Assembly (NCBI GenBank): GCA_016704895.1
Contig: JADIZG010000009.1
Coordinates: 1-64,000, forward strand
Source: Betaproteobacteria bacterium
GTDB taxonomy: Bacteria > Pseudomonadota > Gammaproteobacteria > Burkholderiales > Casimicrobiaceae
Reading direction: 5' to 3'
Length of the DNA: 64,000 bases
Shown here piece after piece: positions 36,273 to 47,399 of this stretch. The notes beneath the pieces are model-generated. The model was not told where the DNA came from. It did not search any database and worked only from the letters and a program-made list of their open reading frames with translations. Positions within the stretch are counted from its first letter, which is position 1; each line of letters opens with the position of its first letter. A program made the translations under genes and the position numbers.

Positions 36273-37415
36273 TCACCCCGTCGCCTCGACGGCCTGGATC
36301 TGCGGCAGGTTCCGGGCCAGGCACCGCCAGCTGCGGCCTTCGTCCCGGCTGCCCCAGACCTCGCCGGACGTGGTTCCGAAATAGACGCCGGCCGGCTCCC
36401 GCGTGTCGACCGTCATCGCCTGGCGCTTGACGGTCCACCACGCCTGCGAGGCGGGGAACCCCTGGTTCTGCCGCCGCCACGTGCGTCCCCCGTCCAGCGT
36501 GCGGTAGACGGCCGGCCGCCCGCCGGGCGACGTGCGGGGCCACACGTCGGTCCCGTCCATCGGGAAGATCCACGCGGCGTCGGGGTCGCGCGGATGCGCG
36601 ACGATCGGGAAGCCGACCGCGCCGACGCTCTTCGGCATGCCGACGCCGATGTCGACCCACTCGGTCGACGGCCGGTCGAGCCGGTAGAGCCCGCAGTGGT
36701 TCTGCTGCCACAGGCGGTCGGGGTTGCCGCCGGCGAAGCACACGCGGTGCGGGTCGTGGCCGAACTCGGGCGTGGGATCCGGCAGGAAAATGGCGCGCAC
36801 GCCGCGGTTCAGCGGCTTCCAGTCGGCGCCGCCGTCGGTCGACTCGAACACGCCGCCCGACGACATCGCGACGTAGAGATGCTTCGCATCGCGCGGATCG
36901 ACGAGGATCGAGTGCATCTTCGGGCCGTCCGGCGTCCCGTCCTGGTCGCCGCCGCACCAGGCCTTGCGTTGCGGATGCTCGTTGAATCCGGCTACGCCCT
37001 CCCAGGTCGCGCCGCCGTCGACCGAGCGGAACAGTCCCTGCGGCGAGGTGCCCGCGTACCAGACGCCGGGCTCGCTCGCGTGCCCGGGCGTGAGCCAGAA
37101 CACGTGATCGACGCTGCGCCCGCCGCCGGCTCGGAATGCCGGCGGCTTCGACGCCTCGGTCCACGTGCGCCCGCGGTCGGCCGATCGGAACACCGTCGGC
37201 CCGAGATGCCCGGTGCGAGCCGCAGCGAGCCAGGTCTTGCCGTCGCGCGGATCGGCGACGACGTGGTGCAGGGTGTGCCCGAGGAAGCGCGGGCCGGCGA
37301 GCGTCCAGCGGCTGCGCGCCGCATCGCTCGCGAGCGTCCAGAGCCCCTTGCGCGTCGCGACGAGGAGGGTGATGCGCCTCACGGCGGGTCGGGCGGTCCT
37401 GGTCGAGGCAACCAT
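36273..37415 (-). CDS. BNR/Asp-box repeat protein (sialidase-like beta-propeller)
   Basis: The 380-residue protein has repeated Asp-box motifs: SADRGRTW, SVDGGATW, STDGGADW, TLDGGRTW and SRDEGRSW, one per blade of a beta-propeller. The typical sialidase catalytic arginines and tyrosine cannot be recognised, and no signal peptide is seen, so this is probably a cytoplasmic binding or scaffold protein, not a sialidase. The family is often labelled exo-alpha-sialidase or YVTN/BNR-like. The MoaD-like gene follows after 106 bases, which suggests a joint role. Function unknown. Confidence 0.8.
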   Translation of the reverse strand: MVASTRTARPAVRRITLLVATRKGLWTLASDAARSRWTLAGPRFLGHTLHHVVADPRDGKTWLAAARTGHLGPTVFRSADRGRTWTEASKPPAFRAGGGRSVDHVFWLTPGHASEPGVWYAGTSPQGLFRSVDGGATWEGVAGFNEHPQRKAWCGGDQDGTPDGPKMHSILVDPRDAKHLYVAMSSGGVFESTDGGADWKPLNRGVRAIFLPDPTPEFGHDPHRVCFAGGNPDRLWQQNHCGLYRLDRPSTEWVDIGVGMPKSVGAVGFPIVAHPRDPDAAWIFPMDGTDVWPRTSPGGRPAVYRTLDGGRTWRRQNQGFPASQAWWTVKRQAMTVDTREPAGVYFGTTSGEVWGSRDEGRSWRCLARNLPQIQAVEATG

Positions 37416-37683
37416 CTCGATCTCCCTCTGGGGCCGGTTGGGCGCCGACAGGCTCCGGTGCAGCCAGCCTGGCGGAGTCGGAACGAATCGACGCCCGGCG
37501 CCGATCCGCCCGCACCGGCCGGCGGGCCGCGCCGGGCGCGAGGTCCATGCACGCTACGCCGAGCGCGGTTCCCTCGCAACCGCCGGGGTTGAATTTCGCG
37601 GCGGTCGCTGCGATCCTCGGACTCCCCCTTGGAGCACGGGGCCCCGCCCCCGCGCTTCCCACCCCTGCACGGAGAACCACACC

Positions 37684-38190
37684 ATGACGATCAAGGTCGG
37701 CGACAGGCTTCCCGCCGGAACGCTGATGGAGTACGTCGACGTCGAGAAGGACGGCTGCTCGATCGGACCCAACCCGGTGAAGGTCGAGGACCTCACCAAG
37801 GGCAGGAAGGTCGTGATCTTCGGCCTGCCCGGCGCGTTCACGCCGACCTGCTCGGCCAAGCACGTGCCCTCCTACCTCGCCAACTACGACAAGCTGAAGG
37901 CGAAGGGCGTCGACACGATCGCGTGCCTGTCGGTGAACGACGCGTTCGTGATGGGCGCCTGGGCGCACGACCAGAAGACCGGCGACAGGATCCGCATGCT
38001 GGGCGACGGCAGCGCCGACTACACGAAGGCGATCGGCCTGGAACTCGACCTCACCGCGCGCGGCATGGGCATGCGCTGCCAGCGCTTCTCGATGCTCGTC
38101 GACGACGGCGTCGTCAAGACGCTCAACATCGAGGGGCCGGGCAAGTTCGAAGTCTCCGACGGCGAGACGATGCTGAAGCAGCTGGGATAA
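37684..38190 (+). CDS. Peroxiredoxin, Prx5 type
   Basis: The 168-residue protein contains the peroxidatic site VIFGLPGAFTPTCSAKHVPS with the PxxxT(P)xxC pattern of Prx5-type peroxiredoxins, then DTIACLSVNDAFVMGAWA and a conserved arginine region near RCQRFSMLVDDG. It reduces hydroperoxides using glutathione/glutaredoxin or thioredoxin. The start ATG at 37684 is preceded by GGAGAACCACACC, an acceptable ribosome site. It is monocistronic, divergent from the BNR gene. The intergenic part contains no obvious OxyR site. Confidence 0.92.
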   Translation: MTIKVGDRLPAGTLMEYVDVEKDGCSIGPNPVKVEDLTKGRKVVIFGLPGAFTPTCSAKHVPSYLANYDKLKAKGVDTIACLSVNDAFVMGAWAHDQKTGDRIRMLGDGSADYTKAIGLELDLTARGMGMRCQRFSMLVDDGVVKTLNIEGPGKFEVSDGETMLKQLG

Positions 38191-38262
38191 CGCACGACGG
38201 AGGCCGGGCGCGTTCGAGCGGCGCCGGCCACGGTGTGATCGGCAGCCGGCGGCGCCGTTCAA

Positions 38263-38294
38263 CGCACCTCGCGCCCGCCGTCACGCGAGGTGCG
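38263..38294. terminator. Hairpin between peroxiredoxin and cusF-like genes
   Basis: CGCACCTCGCG (38263-38273) and CGCGAGGTGCG (38284-38294) form a perfect 11-base-pair stem with a ten-base loop. It lies between convergent stops (peroxiredoxin 38190, CusF-like 38358). No U-tract is present on either strand, so termination would be by a strong GC hairpin or with Rho. Confidence 0.55.
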
Positions 38295-38357
38295 CCGCCC
38301 TCGAGCGTCGCGGTCGATTCTCCGGAGGGCGCAGTCCGCGCGCGGACCGCGCCTCCG

Positions 38358-38702
38358 TCATTTCGTCGGCTCGATCCGCGTCACCGTGTACTGGCCGCCG
38401 ATCTTGTCGGCGGTGAAACGGACCTTGTCGCCCGCCTTCACGCGATCGAGCATCGCCGGTTCGGCGGCGTTGAACACCATGGTCATCGGCGGCATCTCGA
38501 TGTTCGGGATCGGCCCGTGCTTGAGCGTGATCTTGCCGGCTGCCTTGTCGACCTTGCGCACCTCGGCCTCGCTCATCGCGGCGGCCGGCGCCGCGGCCGA
38601 CGGCGCCGGAGCATGACCGGCGTGGCCGGCCGCGCCCTGTGCGTTCGCGGCCGATCCCGCGAGCGCGATCGTCGCGGCCACGATCGTGATCGTCACCTTC
38701 AT
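38358..38702 (-). CDS. CusF-like periplasmic copper-binding protein
   Basis: The 114-residue protein has a signal peptide (about residues 1-21, ending NAQ), a His/Ala/Pro-rich linker GHAGHAPAP, and a CusF-type OB-fold: KVDKAAGKITLKHGPIPNIE then MPPMTMVF. The copper ligands His and the two Met of MTM are present, while the Trp that caps the metal in E. coli CusF is replaced by Met. It probably shuttles Cu(I)/Ag(I) in the periplasm. The start overlaps the stop of the DUF411 gene (ATGA). Confidence 0.85.
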   Translation of the reverse strand: MKVTITIVAATIALAGSAANAQGAAGHAGHAPAPSAAAPAAAMSEAEVRKVDKAAGKITLKHGPIPNIEMPPMTMVFNAAEPAMLDRVKAGDKVRFTADKIGGQYTVTRIEPTK

Positions 38703-39186
38703 CGCTGCTTCCCTTCCGGCTTGCGTTGCACGGTCCGGCGCGCAGGATACGACGCGAACACGCCCGTCGTCCCGTCGTCGCGCACCAGCATCACGCGTCG
38801 TAGGCGTCGCGCTCGTCGCCCTGCTCCATGCCGGGCGACCCGATCGGCATGCCGGGGACCGCGAGTCCGCGCGCCTTCGGTCGGGCCGCGAGCAGCCGAC
38901 GGATGTCGGCGGCCGGCACGTGCCCCTCGATCGCGTAGCCGCCGATCTCCGCGGTGTGGCACGACGCGAGCGCCGGCGGAATGCCGAGCCGCGCGCGCGC
39001 CGCGTTGTTGCCGGTCTCCTCGACCGCGACGACGAATCCGTCGGCGCGAAGGTGCTTCACCCACTCGGTGCAGCAGCCGCAGCTCGGACTCTTGTAGACG
39101 CGCATCGGCGGCAGCGCCGCGCGCGCGGGCAGCGCCGCCAGCAGCGACACCCCCGCCACCAGTCTCATTGCAGCTCGTCGTTGCAT
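38699..39186 (-). CDS. DUF411 metal-related protein, frame break near the C-terminus
   Basis: The protein has a twin-basic-like signal sequence (QRRAAMRLVAGVSLLAALPA), the metal-binding motif YKSPSCGCCTEWVKHLRADG, and MPIGSPGME near the end, all typical of DUF411 proteins of copper/metal resistance clusters. One frame stops at 38791 after DERDAYDA; the expected last residues, VMLVRDDGTTGVFASYPARR, continue in another frame to 38699. A single missing base near 38793 explains this, probably a sequencing error. The function in metal handling is inferred from neighbours (CusF-like, cupredoxin remnant). Confidence 0.75.
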
Positions 39187-39196
39187 CGCAAGCTCC

Positions 39197-39518
39197 TCAA
39201 GGAACGACCTGATTGGCGGACATCCCGGCCTCCAGGTTCCCGCCGCGAAGCAGCGCCAGGACTCGCCGCTCCCAACCGCCGGAGCGACTCGCCCTCTCCC
39301 CGGTACCCGGGGAGCGCGCTCGGCCGAGGCGGCTTCGCCAGCCAGGCCTGCTCGTCGGAATCGTCTGCATGCCGATCACCGTCACGCGCACGCGTCCGGG
39401 ATTCGTCAGAGCAAAGCGCACCGCGTCGCCGCGCTCGACCCGCCCCCGCGACCGCGAGGCCGAGCAGGAACGCGAGTGCGCCGAACGACGACCGGACCGT
39501 CGGAGACATCGTGCTCAC
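39197..39518 (-). pseudogene. Degraded cupredoxin-like gene
   Basis: The start region encodes a signal-like segment, TVRSSFGALAFLLGLAVAGA. In a second frame it goes on with VRFALTNPGRVRVTVIGMQT, and near the end GGNLEAGMSANQVVP, which resembles the PGHxEAGMxGxVxV copper loop of cupredoxins. The central part is missing and the pieces are in different frames; the copper-binding Cys and His cannot be found. It is best seen as a decayed or partly deleted cupredoxin of the adjacent copper cluster. A GTG at 39518 overlaps the parB stop. Confidence 0.5.
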
Positions 39519-40365
39519 CTGAGCTTCGCGACGATCCCGTCGAGCTCGTCGAGGCTCGAGTACGCGATCACGATGCGGCCCTTGCCGCCGGGCTTCGCCT
39601 CGATCGCGACCTTCGCGCCGAGCGCCTCGGCGATCTCGGTCTCGAGCCGGATCGTATCGGCGTCGCGCGCGTGAACCCTGCGCCGCGCTGCGCGCTTCGC
39701 GGGGTTGAGCAGGCCGTGCACGAGGCGCTCGGTGTCGCGCACCGAGAGCGCGCCGTTGACGACGCGCACCGCGGTCGAGGTCTGCTGCGCCGCCGGCAGC
39801 GCGAGCAGCGCGCGCGCGTGACCCATGTCGAGCGCGCCGGCCATCACGGAGTCCTGCACCGGCGTCGGCAGGTGCGTCAGCCGCAGCAGGTTCGTCACCG
39901 CGCTGCGCGAGCGCCCGACGGCTTTCGCCGCGGCGTCGTGCGTGATGCCGAACTCGTCGATCAGGCGCTTCAACCCCTGCGCTTCCTCGATCGGATTCAG
40001 GTCCTCGCGCTGGATGTTCTCGATCAGCGCGAGCGCGAGCGCCGACTGGTCGGGGACCGCCTTGACGAGCGCCGGCACCTCGCGCAACCCCGCCTTCTGC
40101 GCGGCGCGCCAGCGGCGCTCGCCCGCGATGATCTCGAACCGCCCGCCCTCGACCGGCCGCACGAGGATCGGCTGCATGATGCCCTGCTCGCGGATCGACT
40201 CGGCCAGCTCGGCGAGCGACGCGTCGTCCATCTTCGTGCGCGGCTGGTAGCGCCCGGGCCGCAGCCGGTCGATCGCGAGCATCTGCAGCGCGTCCTTCGA
40301 CGGCGCCGCGTCGTCGGTGCCGGCGAGGAGCGCGTCGAGCCCCCGCCCGAGTCCCTTGGGCCGTA

Positions 40366-40369
<4 letters not shown>
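39515..40369 (-). CDS. parB: Chromosome-partitioning protein ParB
   Basis: The 284-residue protein starts at GTG 40369, overlapping the parA stop (GTGA). It has the N-terminal ParA-contacting KGLGRGLDALL, the CTP/nucleotide box GERRWRAAQKAG with the ENIQREDLNPIEEAQG segment, the helix-turn-helix GITHDAAAKAVGRSRSAVTN and a C-terminal dimerisation domain. ParB binds parS, slides as a CTP-dependent clamp and drives origin segregation with ParA. Two matching parS sites lie 3.6 and 4.9 kb away. The gene is intact. Confidence 0.95.
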
Positions 40370-41181
<812 letters not shown>

Positions 41182-41188
41182 GGGTGTA

Positions 41189-41350
41189 TTGGGGTCAGAG
41201 CCGTAATGCGGTTGGGGCGCCAGGGGTCGCGTCAGGGGGCATGAGCCGCATGCCGCGAGCGCCCTTGCCGTGTAATGGGATCAGAGCCGCAATACGGTCG
41301 GGACACGAAGATGGGGCACGCGGCGGGGCCGTGTTACGGCTCTGACCCCA
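41189..41350. repeat. GGGGTCAGAGCCGTAAT element between rsmG and parA
   Basis: GGGGTCAGAGCCGTAATGCGG at 41191-41211, GGGATCAGAGCCGCAATACG at 41278-41297 and the inverted TTACGGCTCTGACCCC at 41334-41349 delimit about 160 bases. The outer copies are inverted relative to each other. The core equals that at 13819-13955, and both share a TTGGGGCGCCA stretch inside. On the rsmG side it supplies the codons GSEP and the TAA stop; on the parA side it forms the leader. It is a dispersed REP/BIME-like element. Confidence 0.8.
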
Positions 41351-41996
41351 TGACACCCATGACACGCATCACGATCAGATGGCGCGCACCCTCCAGCCCG
41401 GGCACGTCGAGCCGCGGCGTCGCGACGACCTCGACGTCGCCGGGCAGCTCGGCGAGCTCCTCGTCCGGATGCACGCCCTTCATCGCGAGGATCACGCCGC
41501 CTTCCGCGAGATGGGGCTTCGCCAGCCGCGCGAACGTCGCGAGGTCGGAGAACGCGCGCGAGATCACGACGTCGAATTTGCGCGCGGCCGCGTAATCCTC
41601 GACGCGGGTCGCGACCGCCTCGACGTTCGCGAGCGGCAGCTCGATCGCCGCCTGCGCGAGGAACGCGGCCTTCTTGCTCGCCGAGTCGACGAGGACGACG
41701 TGCGCATCGGGTCGCGCGATCGCGATCGGGATCCCCGGCAGGCCCCCGCCGCTGCCCACGTCGAGAACCGCGATGCCTGCGCGCGCCGGCAGGTGCGGCA
41801 CCACTGCGAGCGAGTCGAGTGCGTGGTGCGTGACCATCCGCTCGGGCTCGCGGATCGCCGTCAGGTTGTACGTGCGGTTCCACTTCGCGAGCAGCGCGAG
41901 ATACGCGGCGAGCTTCTCGCGTCCGCCCTCGGGCAGCGCGACGCCGAGCCGCGCCAGCCCGCTCTCCAGCGTCGCCGGAACGGCGAGTTCCGTCAC
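41334..41996 (-). CDS. rsmG: 16S rRNA (guanine527-N7)-methyltransferase RsmG
   Basis: The 220-residue protein has LALLAKWNRTYNLTAIREPE, the SAM motif VLDVGSGGGLPGIPIAIARP and VISRAFSDLATFARLAKPHL, all typical of RsmG (GidB), which methylates G527 of 16S rRNA. The GTG start at 41996 overlaps the mnmG stop (GTGA). The family body ends near RHLIVMRV; the final GVMGSEP with its TAA is partly written by the palindromic element. It is co-transcribed with mnmG. Confidence 0.93.
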   Translation of the reverse strand: MTELAVPATLESGLARLGVALPEGGREKLAAYLALLAKWNRTYNLTAIREPERMVTHHALDSLAVVPHLPARAGIAVLDVGSGGGLPGIPIAIARPDAHVVLVDSASKKAAFLAQAAIELPLANVEAVATRVEDYAAARKFDVVISRAFSDLATFARLAKPHLAEGGVILAMKGVHPDEELAELPGDVEVVATPRLDVPGLEGARHLIVMRVMGVMGSEP

Positions 41997-43882
41997 GCCG
42001 CGTCCTCCCGACCCGGGCTGCGCTTCAGGTGCACGAGCAGCAGCGAGATCGCCGCCGGCGTGATGCCCTGCATCCGCGCGGCCTGCCCGATCGTGTCCGG
42101 GCGCTGCCGGTTCAGGCGCTGCTGCACCTCGGTGGAGAGCCCGCGCACGCTCCGGTAGTCGAGGTCCGGCGGCAGGCGCGCCTCCTCCTGCGCGAGCGCG
42201 CGCGCGATCTCGTCCTTCTGGCGCTCGATGTAGCCCGCGTACTTGATCGACACCTCGACCTGCTCGGCGACCGCCGGATCGCCTACCGGATCGCCGACCC
42301 CGGGCAGCGTCATCAGCGCCGCGTAGCCGACGTCGGGCCTGCGCAGCAGGTCGGCGAGCGTGCACGCCTGTTCCAGCGGCGCTCCGACGACGCGCTCGAT
42401 CTCGTGCCGCGCGACGACGTTCGGATTCACCTGCGTGGCCTTCATCCGCTCGGTCTCTCTCGCGACGGCGTCGCGCTTGCGCGCGAACGCGTCCCAGCGC
42501 GCGTCGTCGACGACACCCAGCGCGCGGCCGGTTTCGGTCAGGCGCAGATCGGCGTTGTCCTCGCGCAGTTGCAGGCGGTACTCGGCGCGCGACGTGAACA
42601 TCCGGTAGGGCTCGGACACGCCGCGCGTGATCAGGTCGTCGACGAGCACGCCCAGGTACGCCTCGTCGCGGCGCGGGCTCCAGCCCTCCTGGCCGCGCGA
42701 ACGGAGCGCCGCGTTCGCGCCCGCGAGCAGCCCCTGCGCCGCCGCTTCCTCGTAGCCGGTCGTCCCGTTGATCTGTCCGGCGAAGTAGAGTCCGTTCACG
42801 GCCTTGGTCTCGAGCGTCGCGTGCAGCGCGCGCGGGTCGACGTAGTCGTACTCGATCGCGTAGCCGGGACGCAGGATGTGTGCGCGCTCGCAGCCCGGCA
42901 GCGAGCGCACCATCGCACTCTGCACGTCGAACGGCAGCGACGTCGATACGCCGTTCGGATAGATCTCGTTGGTCGTCAGGCCCTCGGGCTCGAGGAACAC
43001 CTGGTGCGACTCGCGCGCGGCGAAGCGCACGACCTTGTCCTCGATCGATGGGCAGTAGCGGGGGCCTACGCCCTGGATCACGCCCGCGTAGAGCGGAGAG
43101 CGGTCGAGCGCGCCGCGGATGATCTCGTGCGTCGCCGTCGTCGTGTGCGTGATCCAGCAGGGCCGCTGCTCCGGGTGCATCGCGCGCGTGCCCATGAACG
43201 AGAACACCGGCTCGGGATCGTCGCCCGGCTGGACGACGAGGCGATCGAAGTCGATCGTGCGCCCGTCGAGTCGCGGCGGCGTGCCCGTCTTCAGGCGCCC
43301 GACCGGAAGCTTGCGCTCGCGCAGCGCGGCGCCGAGCCGCTTCGCCGGCGGATCGCCCGCGCGGCCGGCCTCGTAATTCTGCAGGCCGACGTGGATGAGC
43401 CCCGAGAGGAACGTGCCGGTCGTCAGCACGACCGCGTCGGCGTGGAAGGCGAGCCCGATCTGCGTGACGACGCCCGTGACCCGATCGCCCTCGACGATCA
43501 GGTCGTCGACCGCCTGCTGGAACAGCGTCAGGTTCGGCTGGTTTTCGAGCCGGCGCCGGATCGCCGCCTTGTAGAGGATGCGGTCGGCCTGCGCGCGGGT
43601 GGCCCGGACCGCCGGCCCCTTGCTCGCGTTGAGCGTCCGGAACTGGATGCCCGCCTCGTCGGTGGCGATCGCCATCGCGCCGCCGAGCGCGTCGACTTCG
43701 CGGACCAGGTGGCCCTTGCCGATGCCGCCGATCGACGGATTGCAGGACATCTGGCCGAGCGTCTCGATGCTGTGCGTGAGGAGCAGCGTCGGCACCCCCA
43801 TGCGCGCCGAGGCGAGCGCCGCCTCGGTGCCCGCATGGCCACCGCCGACGACGATCACTCCGAATCGATCACTCAAGTCCAT
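41993..43882 (-). CDS. mnmG: tRNA uridine-5-carboxymethylaminomethyl modification enzyme MnmG
   Basis: The 629-residue FAD protein contains FGVIVVGGGHAGTEAALASA, NPSIGGIGKGHLVREVDALG, GTFLSGLIHVG, and the GidA signature GPRYCPSIEDKVVRF, with a helical C-terminal domain ending LLLVHLKRSPG. With MnmE (52.4-53.8 kb) it installs the cmnm5 group at U34 of tRNAs. The ATG at 43882 fits the family start. The preceding 40 bases are AT-rich (GCAATTAGTTATTTTAATC), which probably holds the promoter. A parS site lies about 100 bases upstream. Confidence 0.96.
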   Translation of the reverse strand: MDLSDRFGVIVVGGGHAGTEAALASARMGVPTLLLTHSIETLGQMSCNPSIGGIGKGHLVREVDALGGAMAIATDEAGIQFRTLNASKGPAVRATRAQADRILYKAAIRRRLENQPNLTLFQQAVDDLIVEGDRVTGVVTQIGLAFHADAVVLTTGTFLSGLIHVGLQNYEAGRAGDPPAKRLGAALRERKLPVGRLKTGTPPRLDGRTIDFDRLVVQPGDDPEPVFSFMGTRAMHPEQRPCWITHTTTATHEIIRGALDRSPLYAGVIQGVGPRYCPSIEDKVVRFAARESHQVFLEPEGLTTNEIYPNGVSTSLPFDVQSAMVRSLPGCERAHILRPGYAIEYDYVDPRALHATLETKAVNGLYFAGQINGTTGYEEAAAQGLLAGANAALRSRGQEGWSPRRDEAYLGVLVDDLITRGVSEPYRMFTSRAEYRLQLREDNADLRLTETGRALGVVDDARWDAFARKRDAVARETERMKATQVNPNVVARHEIERVVGAPLEQACTLADLLRRPDVGYAALMTLPGVGDPVGDPAVAEQVEVSIKYAGYIERQKDEIARALAQEEARLPPDLDYRSVRGLSTEVQQRLNRQRPDTIGQAARMQGITPAAISLLLVHLKRSPGREDAA

Positions 43883-43983
43883 GATTAAAATAACTAATTG
43901 CTTTGTCGGCGGATACGGCGTCAAAACGGGCATTTTACCCGAAACGCGACCGGACGAACTCGGTCCGCGGCTCCCTGACGTGC

Positions 43984-43997
43984 GTTTCACGTGAAAC
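43984..43997. other. parS site 1
   Basis: GTTTCACGTGAAAC is the invariant 14-base core of the bacterial parS palindrome (consensus TGTTTCACGTGAAACA). The flanks here are C and A, so 15 of 16 consensus bases match. ParB loads here. It lies in the gap upstream of mnmG, within 20 kb of the origin, as expected. Confidence 0.92.
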
Positions 43998-44093
43998 AAC
44001 CCGAGGTGTGCGCCAGCGTGCAGCTCCGGATCGCGCGCCCTGCACGGACGGCATCCCGCCGCGGGCGACGCCATTTCCCCACGCGTACCCAGG

Positions 44094-45149
44094 TCAGACC
44101 TCCCGGCCGTGCCGATGCCGATGATGGAGGTCCGGGTAATGGGGATGGCGGTGGACGAGTTCAGCGTGCGTGTGGCGATGCGTATGCGGCTCGCCGGGAG
44201 GATCCTCGCGACCATGCTGGTGCCGATGATGGTCGTCGTGACGATGCCTGTGCTCGTGCTCCACGGCCCCGTGCTCATGTTCGTGATCGTGCCGTTCAGC
44301 CAGGTGCAGCCAGAGTCCCGCGCCCATCAGCCCCGCAGCGGCGATCAGGCGCGCGGTGACCGGCTCGTCCAGCAAGACGACGGCGAGCAACGCCCCCACG
44401 AACGGAGCCAGCGAAAAATAGGCGGCCGTCCTCGCCGCCCCCAGGTGGCGCAGCGCGAGGACGAACAGCGCGAGGCTCACGCCATACCCGAGGAACCCGG
44501 TCAGCGCGGCGGTCGTGAGGACGCCGGAGGCGGGCCACGCCGCGCCGCCCGGCATCCCGAGCGCGACGTTGACCACGCCCGCCACGAGCCCCTTGATCAT
44601 CGCGATGCGTACCGGATCGGCGCCGGCGATCCCGCGGGTCACGTTGTTGTCGATGCCCCAGCAAACGCAGGCGGCGACGATGAGCAGAGCTCCCACTTGG
44701 AAGGTCGCCGGTTCCCCCAGCGTCAGGATCATCCCGCCGGCCAGGATCGCCAGTGCTCCCGCCAGGAGGCGCCGGTCGACGTTCTCGCGGTAGGCCATCC
44801 ACGCGATGGCCATCGTCGCCAGGCCCTCGGCATTGAGGAGCAGCGAGGCGCCGGCGGCGTCGGTCCCCGCCAATCCGGACATCAGGAGAAGCGGCCCGAG
44901 CACGCCTCCCGCGAGAATGGCGACCAGCAGTCGCGGAACGTCCGACCGCCGCAGGGGCGCCTCGGCACCGGAGGGGCCGACCAGGCTGCGCAACCCGTGC
45001 ACGGCCGCGAGCCCGACGCCCGCCCCCAGATACAGGACGCCTGCCAGGATCCAGGGATCGATCGACGCGAGCAGGATCTTGGCGACCGGGGTGCTCGCGC
45101 CGAAGGCTGCGGCGGACAGCAGGGCGAAGGCGATGCCGGCTCGGTCCAT
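44094..45149 (-). CDS. EamA/DMT-family transporter with His-rich tail
   Basis: The 351-residue protein has ten membrane helices in two EamA halves, e.g. AGIAFALLSAAAFGASTPVA and ARTAAYFSLAPFVGALLAVV. After LHLAERHDHEHEHG comes a cytoplasmic tail of about 60 residues with more than 20 histidines in HxH and HRH patterns. Such tails bind Zn, Ni or Co, so a metal-related or metal-gated exporter is plausible, but DMT members also export amino acids and metabolites. The ATG at 45149 starts the first helix directly; an earlier in-frame ATG would add an unconserved stretch. The gene lies between the two parS sites. Confidence 0.85.
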   Translation of the reverse strand: MDRAGIAFALLSAAAFGASTPVAKILLASIDPWILAGVLYLGAGVGLAAVHGLRSLVGPSGAEAPLRRSDVPRLLVAILAGGVLGPLLLMSGLAGTDAAGASLLLNAEGLATMAIAWMAYRENVDRRLLAGALAILAGGMILTLGEPATFQVGALLIVAACVCWGIDNNVTRGIAGADPVRIAMIKGLVAGVVNVALGMPGGAAWPASGVLTTAALTGFLGYGVSLALFVLALRHLGAARTAAYFSLAPFVGALLAVVLLDEPVTARLIAAAGLMGAGLWLHLAERHDHEHEHGAVEHEHRHRHDDHHRHQHGREDPPGEPHTHRHTHAELVHRHPHYPDLHHRHRHGREV

Positions 45150-45279
45150 GGGACTTGTCCGAAGCGGGAATCGTGGAGCGACACCGCCGCCCGTGGCAAC
45201 GACGGAATACCTGACGGCATTGTCCTCCATCCCCGCAGATGACCGGGTGCCCGCCGGCTCGGACCCGCCCGCGTCCCGG

Positions 45280-45293
45280 GTTTCACGTGAAAC
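45280..45293. other. parS site 2
   Basis: GTTTCACGTGAAAC again matches the 14-base parS core; the flanking bases are G and C in place of T and A. It is 1.3 kb from the first site. With parAB at 39.5-41.2 kb this gives a complete origin-proximal segregation locus. Confidence 0.88.
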
Positions 45294-45345
45294 CCCTCAG
45301 CGTCGATCGCCGGGCGGCGGCTCGCCGGGGGCGTCCGCAAACAGA

Positions 45346-45367
45346 AGCGGCGCCCGGAGGCGCCGCT
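45346..45367 (-). terminator. Rho-independent-type terminator after pckG
   Basis: On the minus strand AGCGGCGCC, TCCG, GGCGCCGCT forms a nine-base-pair stem with a four-base loop, 25 bases beyond the pckG stop, followed by TCTGTTTGCG. The weak T-run makes it a plausible intrinsic terminator. It also separates pckG from the parS site. Confidence 0.65.
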
Positions 45368-45392
45368 GTGTGTAAGCACTCGCTGTCGTCGT

Positions 45393-47241
<1,849 letters not shown>

Positions 47242-47399
47242 CGGATTCCGTCGTGGCGTGACGTGGAAAGGTGAGGGCGCGATTCGTGGATCGCGTCGCG
47301 GAATCGCGAGAATCTAGCACGCGCGCGGGCGTCGTCCGAAGCGTCACGCGCGCACGCGGACAAGTGGCCTGACCAATCCGCGCGCCGCGCGCCGCTCCG

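Noticed and set aside
36273..37415. Annotation as an active exo-alpha-sialidase
   Set aside because: Only Asp-box repeats are present; no export signal and no recognisable catalytic residues.
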